A stretch of 10,177 bases of DNA from CAZNEZ01 sp964572475 (GTDB lineage Bacteria > Bacillota > Clostridia > Lachnospirales > Lachnospiraceae), in NCBI GenBank assembly GCA_964572475.1, contig CAZNEZ010000062.1, positions 1-10,177 on the forward strand, given 5' to 3'. The notes below the pieces were generated by a model that ran no database searches, was not told the DNA's origin, and saw nothing but the letters and a program-made list of their open reading frames with translations. Positions 1-6,307 of the stretch are shown one piece after another. Position 1 is the stretch's first letter. Every line of letters starts with the position of its first letter. A program made the position numbers and the translations under genes.

Positions 1-318
1 CATGACGGCTCTCTTAGTACAGGACATGCTAACAGTTCACAAGATATGATGAATAGACTTGAAACTATGGTATTAATGGGAGTGGATATGCCAATTGCGG
101 CAATTCGTTCACAGATAGCATCAGCACTTGATATAATAGTTCATTTAGGTAGGACAAGAGATAGAAAACGTAGAGTATTGTCAATTGATGAGGTGAGTGG
201 AATAGAAAATAATAATATAAAGCTAGAAAAATTATTTAAATATGATGGAAAAGAACTGGTAAGGTGTGGAGAACTGAATATCAGGGATAAGCTAATTATG
301 TCAGGATTGGAGGGATAA
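1..318 (+). CDS. cpaF: CpaF/TadA family pilus assembly ATPase, C-terminal part (5' truncated by window)
   Basis: This is the cytoplasmic secretion ATPase of the Tad pilus, which hydrolyses ATP to drive pilin polymerisation through TadB/TadC. The frame is open from base 1, and 105 residues are visible. The piece opens with HDGSLSTGHANS, the conserved His-box segment of CpaF-type GspE ATPases. It is followed by the conserved helix and arginine-rich stretch IASALDIIVHLGRTRDRKR (visible residues about 37-55) and the usual C-terminal strand region ending in LIMSGLEG. The Walker A and B motifs lie upstream of the window. The internal ATG at 46 is not the start, because the conserved His box precedes it. 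The stop lies one base before the TTG start of the next gene, and the last codons carry that gene's ribosome site, so translation is probably coupled. The family call is firm. Confidence 0.95.
   Translation, partial: HDGSLSTGHANSSQDMMNRLETMVLMGVDMPIAAIRSQIASALDIIVHLGRTRDRKRRVLSIDEVSGIENNNIKLEKLFKYDGKELVRCGELNIRDKLIMSGLEG
309..314 (+). promoter_or_regulatory. Ribosome binding site supporting the TTG start of tadB
   Basis: GGAGGG lies inside the last codons of the upstream ATPase gene, 5 bases before TTG at 320. The first ATG in this frame is at residue 16, inside the first membrane segment, and has no comparable site. This ribosome site therefore decides for the TTG start and implies coupling to termination of cpaF. 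Confidence 0.7.
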
Positions 319-319
319 T

Positions 320-1060
320 TTGGATTATAGTAAGTATAGGTTTTCTATTAGAGAAGTCATATTAATGTGTATAAAAGTAATTATTGTATCTATTGCAGCA
401 GCATATTTACTGTATAGAAGTATTGCAGGAGTAATGGTTATACTTCCATTTATTCCGTGGTATATCAGGATAGACAGACTTAACAGAAGAGATAGAAGAA
501 GAAATAGACTAAATCAACAGTTTAAGGATGCACTTATATCAATATCTGAAGCATTGTCATCAGGATATTCTATAGAGAATTCAATATTAGAGGCTGCTAA
601 GGATATGGAATTAATGTATGGAAAAAAGGCAGATATAACACTAGAACTTATTGGAGTAGTAAGAAAGTTACAAATTAATGTAAATGTAGAGGATGCTATA
701 AAAGATCTAGCATGTAGAAGTGGAATAGAGGATATTGAGACATTTTCAGAGATATTTTCTATTGCTAAAAGAGGAGGAGGAAATCTTATAGAGATTATAT
801 CTAAGATAAGGGATAGTATAGGAGATAAGATAGATGTTAGAAGAGAAATAGAGGTTATCATATGTTCTAAAAGGTATGAACAGATGATAATGAGAGCAAT
901 GCCAGTATTTATTATGGGTTATATAGAGATTACATCACCAGGATTTTTAAATCCTCTGTATGAGACTATTCTAGGAAGAATAATTATGACAATATGCTTT
1001 ATTATATATATTTTTGCTATTAGTATTTCCAATAGAATATGTAGGATAAGTTTGATGTGA
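320..1060 (+). CDS. tadB: TadB-like pilus assembly inner-membrane protein (T2SS F family)
   Basis: This is one of the two GspF-like membrane platform proteins of the Tad machine, paired with TadC and driven by CpaF. It has 246 residues. Hydrophobic segments lie at about 15-33 and 36-48, then a very basic stretch (RLNRRDRRRNRLNQQ, 53-67). The cytoplasmic T2SSF domain spans about 68-190 and includes the typical ALISISEALSSGYSIENSI segment and the GIEDIETFSEIFSIAKRGGGNL segment near 135-155. Two C-terminal membrane segments follow at about 190-206 and 219-238. The length is near that of short monoderm TadB proteins. The start is TTG at 320, with GGAGGG 5 bases upstream. It follows cpaF by one base, and a tadC-like gene follows after 24 bases. 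The layout (cpaF, tadB, tadC) makes TadB a better call than TadC. Confidence 0.92.
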   Translation: MDYSKYRFSIREVILMCIKVIIVSIAAAYLLYRSIAGVMVILPFIPWYIRIDRLNRRDRRRNRLNQQFKDALISISEALSSGYSIENSILEAAKDMELMYGKKADITLELIGVVRKLQINVNVEDAIKDLACRSGIEDIETFSEIFSIAKRGGGNLIEIISKIRDSIGDKIDVRREIEVIICSKRYEQMIMRAMPVFIMGYIEITSPGFLNPLYETILGRIIMTICFIIYIFAISISNRICRISLM

Positions 1061-1084
1061 TATAGATAACAGGGAGGAAAAGCT

Positions 1085-2545
1085 ATGATTATGATTTTAA
1101 TATATGGAATTTTGCTAATTGTATGTATTGTAGGGTTAATATCTACAATAAGTTATTCCAAAGCTGAAAGAAAAACTATAGATAAAAAGGAGCAGCCACT
1201 AAAGTGTCTAATGGGATTGTCGTTATTTATAATAGATTTATTTGGATTGGATAGTCCAGATAGATTTCCAAAGCTTGAGGATAAGCTTCAAAAGATTAAT
1301 TTGAAAGATAAATGTGAAAATAGCAAAAGAAATTATATAGCTTCAAGGATTAACCTTGCATTATTAATGATAACGGTATTTGCAATACTTGGTTTAATTA
1401 TGAGTATTGGTACAGTGTTATCAGATAAAGAAATATCCAGTATTATACGTCCCGTGAACGGAGAGGGAGTAAAGGATATCAGTATTATTGCTAAGAGTGA
1501 AAAAGAATCAGAAAAGATAGATTTGGAGATTAAAGAAAGAGAATATACATTTGAGGAAGCATTAGAAATCATAGATAAAGAATTTGATGAATTCATTATT
1601 AAGTTTTTAGATAAAAATAGTTCTTTAGGTGAAGTTACAGAGCCATTAAATTTGATTAGTAATTTGGGAGAATATAATAATATAGATATTACTTATAATA
1701 TATTGGATAAAGATATTATTGGAATGGATGGACAAATTCTATATGAGAATATTCCAAACGAAGGTATAAGCGCACAAATTGATGTTACATTCAAAATCTC
1801 AGGGTACGAATTAGTAAAAGAGCTTATGCTAGGGGTGTATCCCCGGAGATTAGATAATACTGAACAATTAAAGCAAGTAATTTCAAAAGAGATTAATGAG
1901 AATAACGATATTCACAATGATAAAGTGATTTTGCCAGAAGAGATTAATGGAGATAAGATGATTTACTCATATCCGAAAGAAGATACTAACTACATATTTC
2001 TTATACTTTTAGTAATATGCATTAGTGTATTAATAATATTTGGTAATAAAGAGCTAGATAATAAGCTAAAAAATAGGGAGGAGGAGATGGAAAATGATTT
2101 TTCAGAGATAGTATCAAAGCTAACATTGCTATATACGGCTGGGTTAAGTATTAACAAAGCATTTGAGAGAATTATTATAGATTATCAAAAAAGGCAAAAA
2201 GAAAATAAAAAAATTAGATTTGCCTATGAAGAAATAAGGCTTACTATGGTTAATATTAATAACGGAATGTCGGAATCAATTGCTTATAGTGAGTGGGGAA
2301 GAAGATGTGGAATACATAGTTATGTCAAATTTGGGCTATTGCTTAAGCAAAATCTCCAAAGAGGTTCAAGTGACTTAAGATACTTACTGGAGGAAGAAGC
2401 AGTAAGTGCATATGAGAATAAAAAGGCAGGTGTAAGAAAAAAAGGAGAAGAGGCAGGGACAAAGCTATTATTTCCAATGGTTATGATGCTATTAATAGTT
2501 ATGATAATCATTATATTTCCAGCAATGGTATCAATTAACATATAG
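1085..2545 (+). CDS. tadC: TadC-like pilus assembly protein with a large extracytoplasmic insertion
   Basis: This is the second GspF-like platform protein of the Tad pilus. At 486 residues it is much longer than classical TadC (about 300). Membrane segments are seen at about 4-22, 91-112, 302-320 and 460-482. The cytoplasmic T2SSF-like domain is about 335-455 (SEIVSKLTLLYTAGLSINKAF near 340-360; SEWGRRCGIHSYVKFGLLLKQ near 402-422). Between segments two and three, which are adjacent in ordinary TadC, sit about 190 residues predicted to lie outside the cell. Part of this insertion (about 148-242) resembles atypical bacterial Ig-like (aBig-type) domains, with a spaced V-T-x-x-L-x-L, a hydrophobic strand, D-G and a strand-rich end. 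That resemblance is my reading and is unconfirmed. The start is ATG 1085, with GGGAGG at 1073-1078. The gene lies 24 bases after tadB. Confidence 0.88.
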   Translation: MIMILIYGILLIVCIVGLISTISYSKAERKTIDKKEQPLKCLMGLSLFIIDLFGLDSPDRFPKLEDKLQKINLKDKCENSKRNYIASRINLALLMITVFAILGLIMSIGTVLSDKEISSIIRPVNGEGVKDISIIAKSEKESEKIDLEIKEREYTFEEALEIIDKEFDEFIIKFLDKNSSLGEVTEPLNLISNLGEYNNIDITYNILDKDIIGMDGQILYENIPNEGISAQIDVTFKISGYELVKELMLGVYPRRLDNTEQLKQVISKEINENNDIHNDKVILPEEINGDKMIYSYPKEDTNYIFLILLVICISVLIIFGNKELDNKLKNREEEMENDFSEIVSKLTLLYTAGLSINKAFERIIIDYQKRQKENKKIRFAYEEIRLTMVNINNGMSESIAYSEWGRRCGIHSYVKFGLLLKQNLQRGSSDLRYLLEEEAVSAYENKKAGVRKKGEEAGTKLLFPMVMMLLIVMIIIIFPAMVSINI

Positions 2546-2588
2546 ACAAGAAGACAAGAAGGCATACAAATTATATGGGAGGAATCAT

Positions 2589-2858
2589 ATGAATAATGAT
2601 TATAAGAGTGAAGAGAAAGAAATAAATAATAGTATTGGAAAAAATAAAGTATCCTTTATTAATACTATTTCTTGTAAAATTTTTAGGGCGAGAACAAAAG
2701 CATATAACATAATTAGTAATGAAACAGGTATAGGGGTAGTGGAAATGATACTGATTCTTTTAGTTCTTGTAGGACTAGTGGTTATATTCAGAACACAGAT
2801 AACAGCTATTATTACTTCTGTTTTTTCCACTATCACTAGGCAGATTAAAAATCTTTAA
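2589..2858 (+). CDS. flp: Flp1-like type IVb pilin
   Basis: This is the probable major pilin of the Tad pilus. It has 90 residues. The conserved core is NETGIGVVEMILILLVLVGL (44-63), matching the Flp1-like pilin family of Clostridia. A type III/IVb prepilin peptidase site is seen: cleavage after Gly47 would put Glu52 at mature position +5. The mature pilin would be only 43 residues, with one hydrophobic helix (about 53-66) and a short amphipathic tail. The leader of 47 residues is long for an Flp pilin (usually about 10-25) and is rich in charged and polar residues. The start is ATG 2589, with GGGAGGA at 2578-2584. The spacing to tadC is 43 bases, and the stop overlaps the next start by one base. 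Its position between tadC and the minor-pilin-like genes fits the role. Confidence 0.88.
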   Translation: MNNDYKSEEKEINNSIGKNKVSFINTISCKIFRARTKAYNIISNETGIGVVEMILILLVLVGLVVIFRTQITAIITSVFSTITRQIKNL

Positions 2859-4393
2859 TGCCTATGGTGAAAAAAACATATAAGGGTAGTATTACTATTT
2901 TTTTAAGTATGATTCTAATGGTGTTGTTTACCTTAATAGGATTATTGATTGAATCAAGCAGAATAGCAGCAATTAAAGTAAGATCCAAGGAAGTAACATA
3001 TATAAGTAGTGATTCAGCATTTGCACAATTTTTAAATCCGCTACTTAATGAGTATGGAATACTTGGATTGTGGAGCAGTGAGGAAAATCTAGCATCAGAA
3101 TGTAAAAAGAGAATTAGAGATAATCTAGATGAGGCGGCATTGCTTAATGAATTTGAATTATTTGGAATTGGTCTTAATGGTGTTTGTGTATCAAATATTA
3201 CATATATAACAGATAATGATGGAGAGGTATTTTCAGATGCTATAAACGATTATATGAAATATGCAGTAATTGGGAGAGTAGTAGAATACACAAATGAAGT
3301 AATTGGCATGAGATCTAATACTGGAACCTCAGAAAACAGCATGGATTTTCAAAAAGTAAAAGAAGTAGAAATGAATGAGACAGAGATAGAGCAAGCACAG
3401 GAGATAATAGAAGGTTTTGAACAGGAGAACAAAAAAGAAAATACATTAAATCCAGGTAATGGCGATAACGAAAATAATACGGAAAATTGGAGTGTCTCAG
3501 AAGCTAAAGAAATAAAAGATACAATATTTGACAAAATTTCAGAGATATTAAAAAATGGGTTGATGGCATTGATTGTTAAGGAGCCGCAAAAGGTTTCAAA
3601 AAGTATAATTGAAAAGACTATACTGCCATCTAAGACAGTTCAGTTATCAGCGGAAGGAACAAAAAGTGTTGAAGAAAAAAGAATATCAAATGGAGGAACA
3701 AAAAAACTGGCTGTAGTTAGTTATATTACATCGAAGTTCGGTAATTATTTGGAAAGTAAAGAGGATAGTTTATTAAAGTATGAGATGGAGTATATAGTAG
3801 GAGGCTCTGATGAAGATTCACTTAATCTTTTAAACACAGCTATATCTATAATATCAATAAGGTCAGGCTTTAATATGATTAGTATAATGAAGGATTCTTC
3901 AAAAATAAAGGAGGCAGAAAAACTTGCAGAGCTAACAACCGATATGATACCTATTCCAGGGATTAAATATGTTGTTGAGTATATTATAGTTCAGGCATGG
4001 GGAACAGCTGAAGCAGTTATAGATGTTAGAGATTTGCTTGAAGGTAAAAAAGTTAATTTGATTAAAAGTAATGCTGAATGGACACTATCCCTTAAAGGAA
4101 TTATAAGTCTTGGGAAGAATACACCATCATCAAATAAAGGTGAAAAAGGATTATCATATACGGACTATATTAATACAGTTTTATATATGCAGAACGATAT
4201 TTCAACTTATTATAGAACTATGGATTTAATACAGATGAACATATGCGATAAATATAATAATGGATTTAGAATGAATAGTGTGATTAGAAAAGCCAGTATT
4301 GAAGCTGAATATAATGCTAATCAAGGCTATTCAAGATTATATAGGATTACAGGCAATTACAAATATACTATAGAGCAAACACAAGCTTATTAA
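2858..4393 (+). CDS. DUF5702-type, TadG-like surface/pseudopilin protein
   Basis: This is a large membrane-anchored protein of unknown biochemical role that occupies the TadG-like position in monoderm Tad loci. It has 511 residues. A basic N-terminus (MVKKTYKG) is followed by SITIFLSMILMVLFTLIGLL, one membrane helix at about 12-31, then the segment ESSRIAAIKVRSKEVTYISS, typical of the DUF5702 family. The rest should lie outside the cell. It has a conserved-looking LNPLLNEYGILGLW block (59-72), an acidic Asn/Glu-rich linker (about 168-212), YEMEYIVGGSDEDSLNL (308-324) and SYTDYINTVLYMQND (433-447). The N-terminus looks like a prepilin signal, but +5 after Gly10 is Phe, not Glu, so it may be uncleaved. 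Start ATG 2858 overlaps the pilin stop (TAATG). ATG 2864 is an alternative two residues in. The function is not known. Confidence 0.82.
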   Translation: MPMVKKTYKGSITIFLSMILMVLFTLIGLLIESSRIAAIKVRSKEVTYISSDSAFAQFLNPLLNEYGILGLWSSEENLASECKKRIRDNLDEAALLNEFELFGIGLNGVCVSNITYITDNDGEVFSDAINDYMKYAVIGRVVEYTNEVIGMRSNTGTSENSMDFQKVKEVEMNETEIEQAQEIIEGFEQENKKENTLNPGNGDNENNTENWSVSEAKEIKDTIFDKISEILKNGLMALIVKEPQKVSKSIIEKTILPSKTVQLSAEGTKSVEEKRISNGGTKKLAVVSYITSKFGNYLESKEDSLLKYEMEYIVGGSDEDSLNLLNTAISIISIRSGFNMISIMKDSSKIKEAEKLAELTTDMIPIPGIKYVVEYIIVQAWGTAEAVIDVRDLLEGKKVNLIKSNAEWTLSLKGIISLGKNTPSSNKGEKGLSYTDYINTVLYMQNDISTYYRTMDLIQMNICDKYNNGFRMNSVIRKASIEAEYNANQGYSRLYRITGNYKYTIEQTQAY

Positions 4394-4450
4394 TATACAA
4401 GTGATACTCTAGAATAACAATATTTAGTTAAAACATAAGAGGCGGGCACA

Positions 4451-4460
4451 GGGAGGTGAT
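4451..4460 (+). promoter_or_regulatory. Near-perfect ribosome binding site for the TadE-like gene
   Basis: GGGAGGTGAT is almost fully complementary to the 16S anti-Shine-Dalgarno end, and ATG 4466 follows after 5 bases. It is the strongest such site in the window. It is the main reason to accept the long 77-residue N-terminal extension of the next protein rather than a downstream start. Confidence 0.75.
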
Positions 4461-4465
4461 TAAAA

Positions 4466-5473
4466 ATGTTCTTTCTAAGGATAAAGGAGTTAATAAAAAG
4501 AAATATAGTAAATAGGAACCCGTTAATTACTCATAAAAGGAAATGCGTCTCTCTCCAAGCACACATGCCCGGCAATAAAGAAAACTATATTTTAGATGAA
4601 GAACACAAAGCATCTAAGGAAAGAACATTTTTAATCATCTTCCAAAGTGTCATTATCAAGGCTTATTATATGTGCTTTAGATATAAAGTAAACGCAGGAA
4701 TAACGCTGGAAGCAACTTTAGTAGTTCCCATTTTTGTATTTAGTATATTATGCATGATATATGTAATAGTAATTATAGATATTCAGATATCACTTCAGTC
4801 AGAATTGAATACTCTGGCAAAAGAGATATCAAAAGAAACGTATGTATATGTAGAAGAGGCTAAAAAAGCAAGTACAAAGGATAAAATTAGCGATGTTATG
4901 TTTGGACTTTTTGATATATCTGTATTAACAAGAATAAAAAATAGTAAAGTAACTAATATTGCAGAGAATTCCTTTATAGTAGGTGGTATTTCTGGAATAA
5001 ATATAGCAGGTTCTAATGTGGATTTAACTAGCGGTGAAGGAAAGCTATGTATATCTTATAATATAAAAATTCCCTTTATATCACAGGATATATTTAATAA
5101 AAAGTGTTTTCAAATGGTAAAATTCAGGACATGGACAGGAATCGACATGGATAATGAAGAGGGAGCGGATAATCAATATGTATATATAACAATGAGTGGG
5201 GAAAATGTGTATCACACGAATAAGTATTGTTCATATTTATTTAGAAATCTAACATTTATTACATATGCAGAAGCTAAAAACAATGCAATATTGCACCAAT
5301 GTGGTAACTGTGGTCATAAAGTTATTGATGATAATGAGTATGTAATAGTAACTGATGAAGGCAGCAGGTTTCATACAAATAGAGATTGTGGATACCTGTA
5401 TAGAAAAATTTATAAAATAAAAAAAGGTGATTCAGTCCGCACAGAGTGCACGTTATGTGCAAGAGGAGCATAA
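4466..5473 (+). CDS. TadE-like pseudopilin with two C-terminal His/Cys metal-binding-like repeats
   Basis: This is a minor pilin-like protein of the Tad system. It has 335 residues. The TadE core is NAGITLEATLVVPIFVFSIL (76-95). Cleavage after Ala77 would place Glu82 at +5. A single membrane helix spans about 84-105, then an outside region. The C-terminus has two tandem repeats. The first (about 238-282) has His250, Cys255, Cys279 and Cys282. The second (about 292-331) has His303, Cys308, Cys328 and Cys331. Each repeat has the form strand, H-x4-C-x-Y-L-[FY]-R, spacer, C-x2-C. This resembles the small modules fused to the ends of some secreted nucleases and metallo-beta-lactamase-like proteins, so zinc binding is inferred. 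The 77-residue leader is unusually long, contains a hydrophobic stretch (54-70), and uses C-ending codons that are rare in neighbouring genes. The start is ATG 4466, with a very strong ribosome site. It lies 72 bases after the DUF5702 gene. Confidence 0.85.
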   Translation: MFFLRIKELIKRNIVNRNPLITHKRKCVSLQAHMPGNKENYILDEEHKASKERTFLIIFQSVIIKAYYMCFRYKVNAGITLEATLVVPIFVFSILCMIYVIVIIDIQISLQSELNTLAKEISKETYVYVEEAKKASTKDKISDVMFGLFDISVLTRIKNSKVTNIAENSFIVGGISGINIAGSNVDLTSGEGKLCISYNIKIPFISQDIFNKKCFQMVKFRTWTGIDMDNEEGADNQYVYITMSGENVYHTNKYCSYLFRNLTFITYAEAKNNAILHQCGNCGHKVIDDNEYVIVTDEGSRFHTNRDCGYLYRKIYKIKKGDSVRTECTLCARGA

Positions 5474-5490
5474 ATGTAAAGATCAAATTG

Positions 5491-5524
5491 TTTACTTGCA
5501 AGTTTATAATAAGTAAAACTTGTA
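5491..5524 (+). promoter_or_regulatory. Overlapping inverted repeats between the TadE-like and peptidase genes
   Basis: In the 91-base gap before the prepilin peptidase gene, two stems share bases and so cannot form together. TTTACTT (5491-5497) pairs with AAGTAAA (5511-5517). CAAGTTT (5499-5505) pairs with AAACTTG (5516-5522) and extends by two weaker pairs. ACTTGCAAGT (5494-5503) is itself a perfect palindrome. A TATAAT occurs at 5505-5510, but no good -35 box is found at normal spacing. No T-run follows, so it is not a standard terminator. It could be an operator, an mRNA processing site or a weak internal promoter. The function is unproven. Confidence 0.3.
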
Positions 5525-5564
5525 CAATTATTGCTTTTAATAATAGTCTTGGCATGGAGGAAAA

Positions 5565-5987
5565 ATGGAAAATATTAATATAATAGTAGTATTATTGTTT
5601 TTAATAATAAGTTCATTAACAGATATTAAGAATAAGCAGATATATATTATACCAAGTATGGTATTTGCATTAGTAGGTTTTATTATTAATGCATGTACAG
5701 CTAACATTTCTGCATATAGCTTAATATTAGGCGTAATTACTGGTTTATTACTTATTGTAATAGGAATTATTAGCAAGGGAAAAATAGGCATAGGAGATGG
5801 AATAGTAGTGGCAATATTGGGAATATTTTTAGGATTTGAAAGAAATATTTTAACATTAATATTGGCATTAATGCTGTCTTCTACATATTCAATTGGATTA
5901 ATACTTATAAAGAAATACAGCAAAACATACACAATTCCATTTGTACCATTTATTACAGGAGGGTTTTTAATATGTACTTTATTATAA
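5565..5987 (+). CDS. tadV: Prepilin peptidase, A24 family (TadV/CpaA-like)
   Basis: This is the membrane aspartic protease that removes the cytoplasmic leader from Flp pilin and pseudopilins. At 140 residues it has the short form typical of TadV/CpaA, without the N-terminal methylase domain of PilD. The two expected catalytic aspartates are visible: Asp20 in SSLTDIKNKQI and Asp78 in the GIGD motif (75-78). Several hydrophobic segments span about 5-18, 27-43, 50-70, 80-91, 95-115 and 127-140. The C-terminal IPFVPFITGG is typical of the family. The start is ATG 5565, with GGAGG at 5556-5560. The last 16 bases overlap the next gene. Its substrates are probably encoded next to it: the pilin at 2589 and the TadE-like proteins at 4466 and 5972. 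Confidence 0.93.
   Translation: MENINIIVVLLFLIISSLTDIKNKQIYIIPSMVFALVGFIINACTANISAYSLILGVITGLLLIVIGIISKGKIGIGDGIVVAILGIFLGFERNILTLILALMLSSTYSIGLILIKKYSKTYTIPFVPFITGGFLICTLL
5957..5963 (+). promoter_or_regulatory. Ribosome binding site inside the peptidase gene for the small TadE-like gene
   Basis: AGGAGGG lies within the last codons of the prepilin peptidase gene, 8 bases before ATG 5972. It supports a start that overlaps the upstream gene by 16 bases. Confidence 0.7.
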
Positions 5988-6259
5988 AACGTATTATAAA
6001 AAAAATAGTAAATATACACAGCTATTTTAAAGCTAAAGGATATGGAGAATTTGAAGCAAGTATAACAATTGAGGCAAGTTATTTGATGCCATTAATACTA
6101 CTTATTATAGCTGCAATAATTGTAATTGGATTTAGACTAAATAATAATGTTATAGATAATGTTGAAAAAAGATACAGAGTAATAGAGAATTATAGCAATG
6201 ATAGAAGTTCATTTATAATAAAATCAAAAGTCGCATTAGATAGTATAAGTAATAGTTAA
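5972..6259 (+). CDS. Small TadE-like pseudopilin
   Basis: This is a second minor-pilin-like protein, 95 residues long. A basic N-terminus (IIKRIIKKIVNIHSYFKAK) leads to EASITIEASYLMPLILLI. Cleavage after Ala29 would put Glu34 at +5, the standard prepilin-peptidase arrangement, with a membrane helix at about 36-55. Only about 40 residues follow (RLNNNVIDNVEKRYRVIENY and on), so it lacks the large outside domain of most TadE/TadF proteins. It may be a genuinely short pseudopilin or a shortened TadF. The start ATG 5972 has AGGAGGG inside the overlapping peptidase gene, so the two are probably translationally coupled. The next gene starts 48 bases on. TadE-like membership rests on the ITIEAS motif and the context. 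Confidence 0.8.
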   Translation: MYFIIKRIIKKIVNIHSYFKAKGYGEFEASITIEASYLMPLILLIIAAIIVIGFRLNNNVIDNVEKRYRVIENYSNDRSSFIIKSKVALDSISNS

Positions 6260-6307
6260 ATCCAAGACAGTAAAAATATAAAAAACAATTATAGTACGGA
6301 GGCAAAT

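Noticed and set aside
2545..2560. Two tandem copies of GACAAGAA after the tadC stop
   Set aside because: Only two 8-base copies in a purine-rich leader. No further copies and no structure are seen, so chance or simple slippage is enough.
5505..5510. Perfect TATAAT as a promoter for the peptidase gene
   Set aside because: There is no convincing -35 box at 16-18 bases and no extended -10 TG. In DNA this AT-rich the hexamer is expected by chance. It is kept only as part of the low-confidence structured gap.
5537..6019. Long minus-strand open frame of 160 codons opposite the prepilin peptidase gene
   Set aside because: It mirrors an AT-rich hydrophobic gene, has no recognisable family or ribosome site, and the plus strand carries both catalytic Asp motifs. 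The same reasoning removes the other antisense frames opposite tadB, tadC, the DUF5702, FHA and rhomboid genes.
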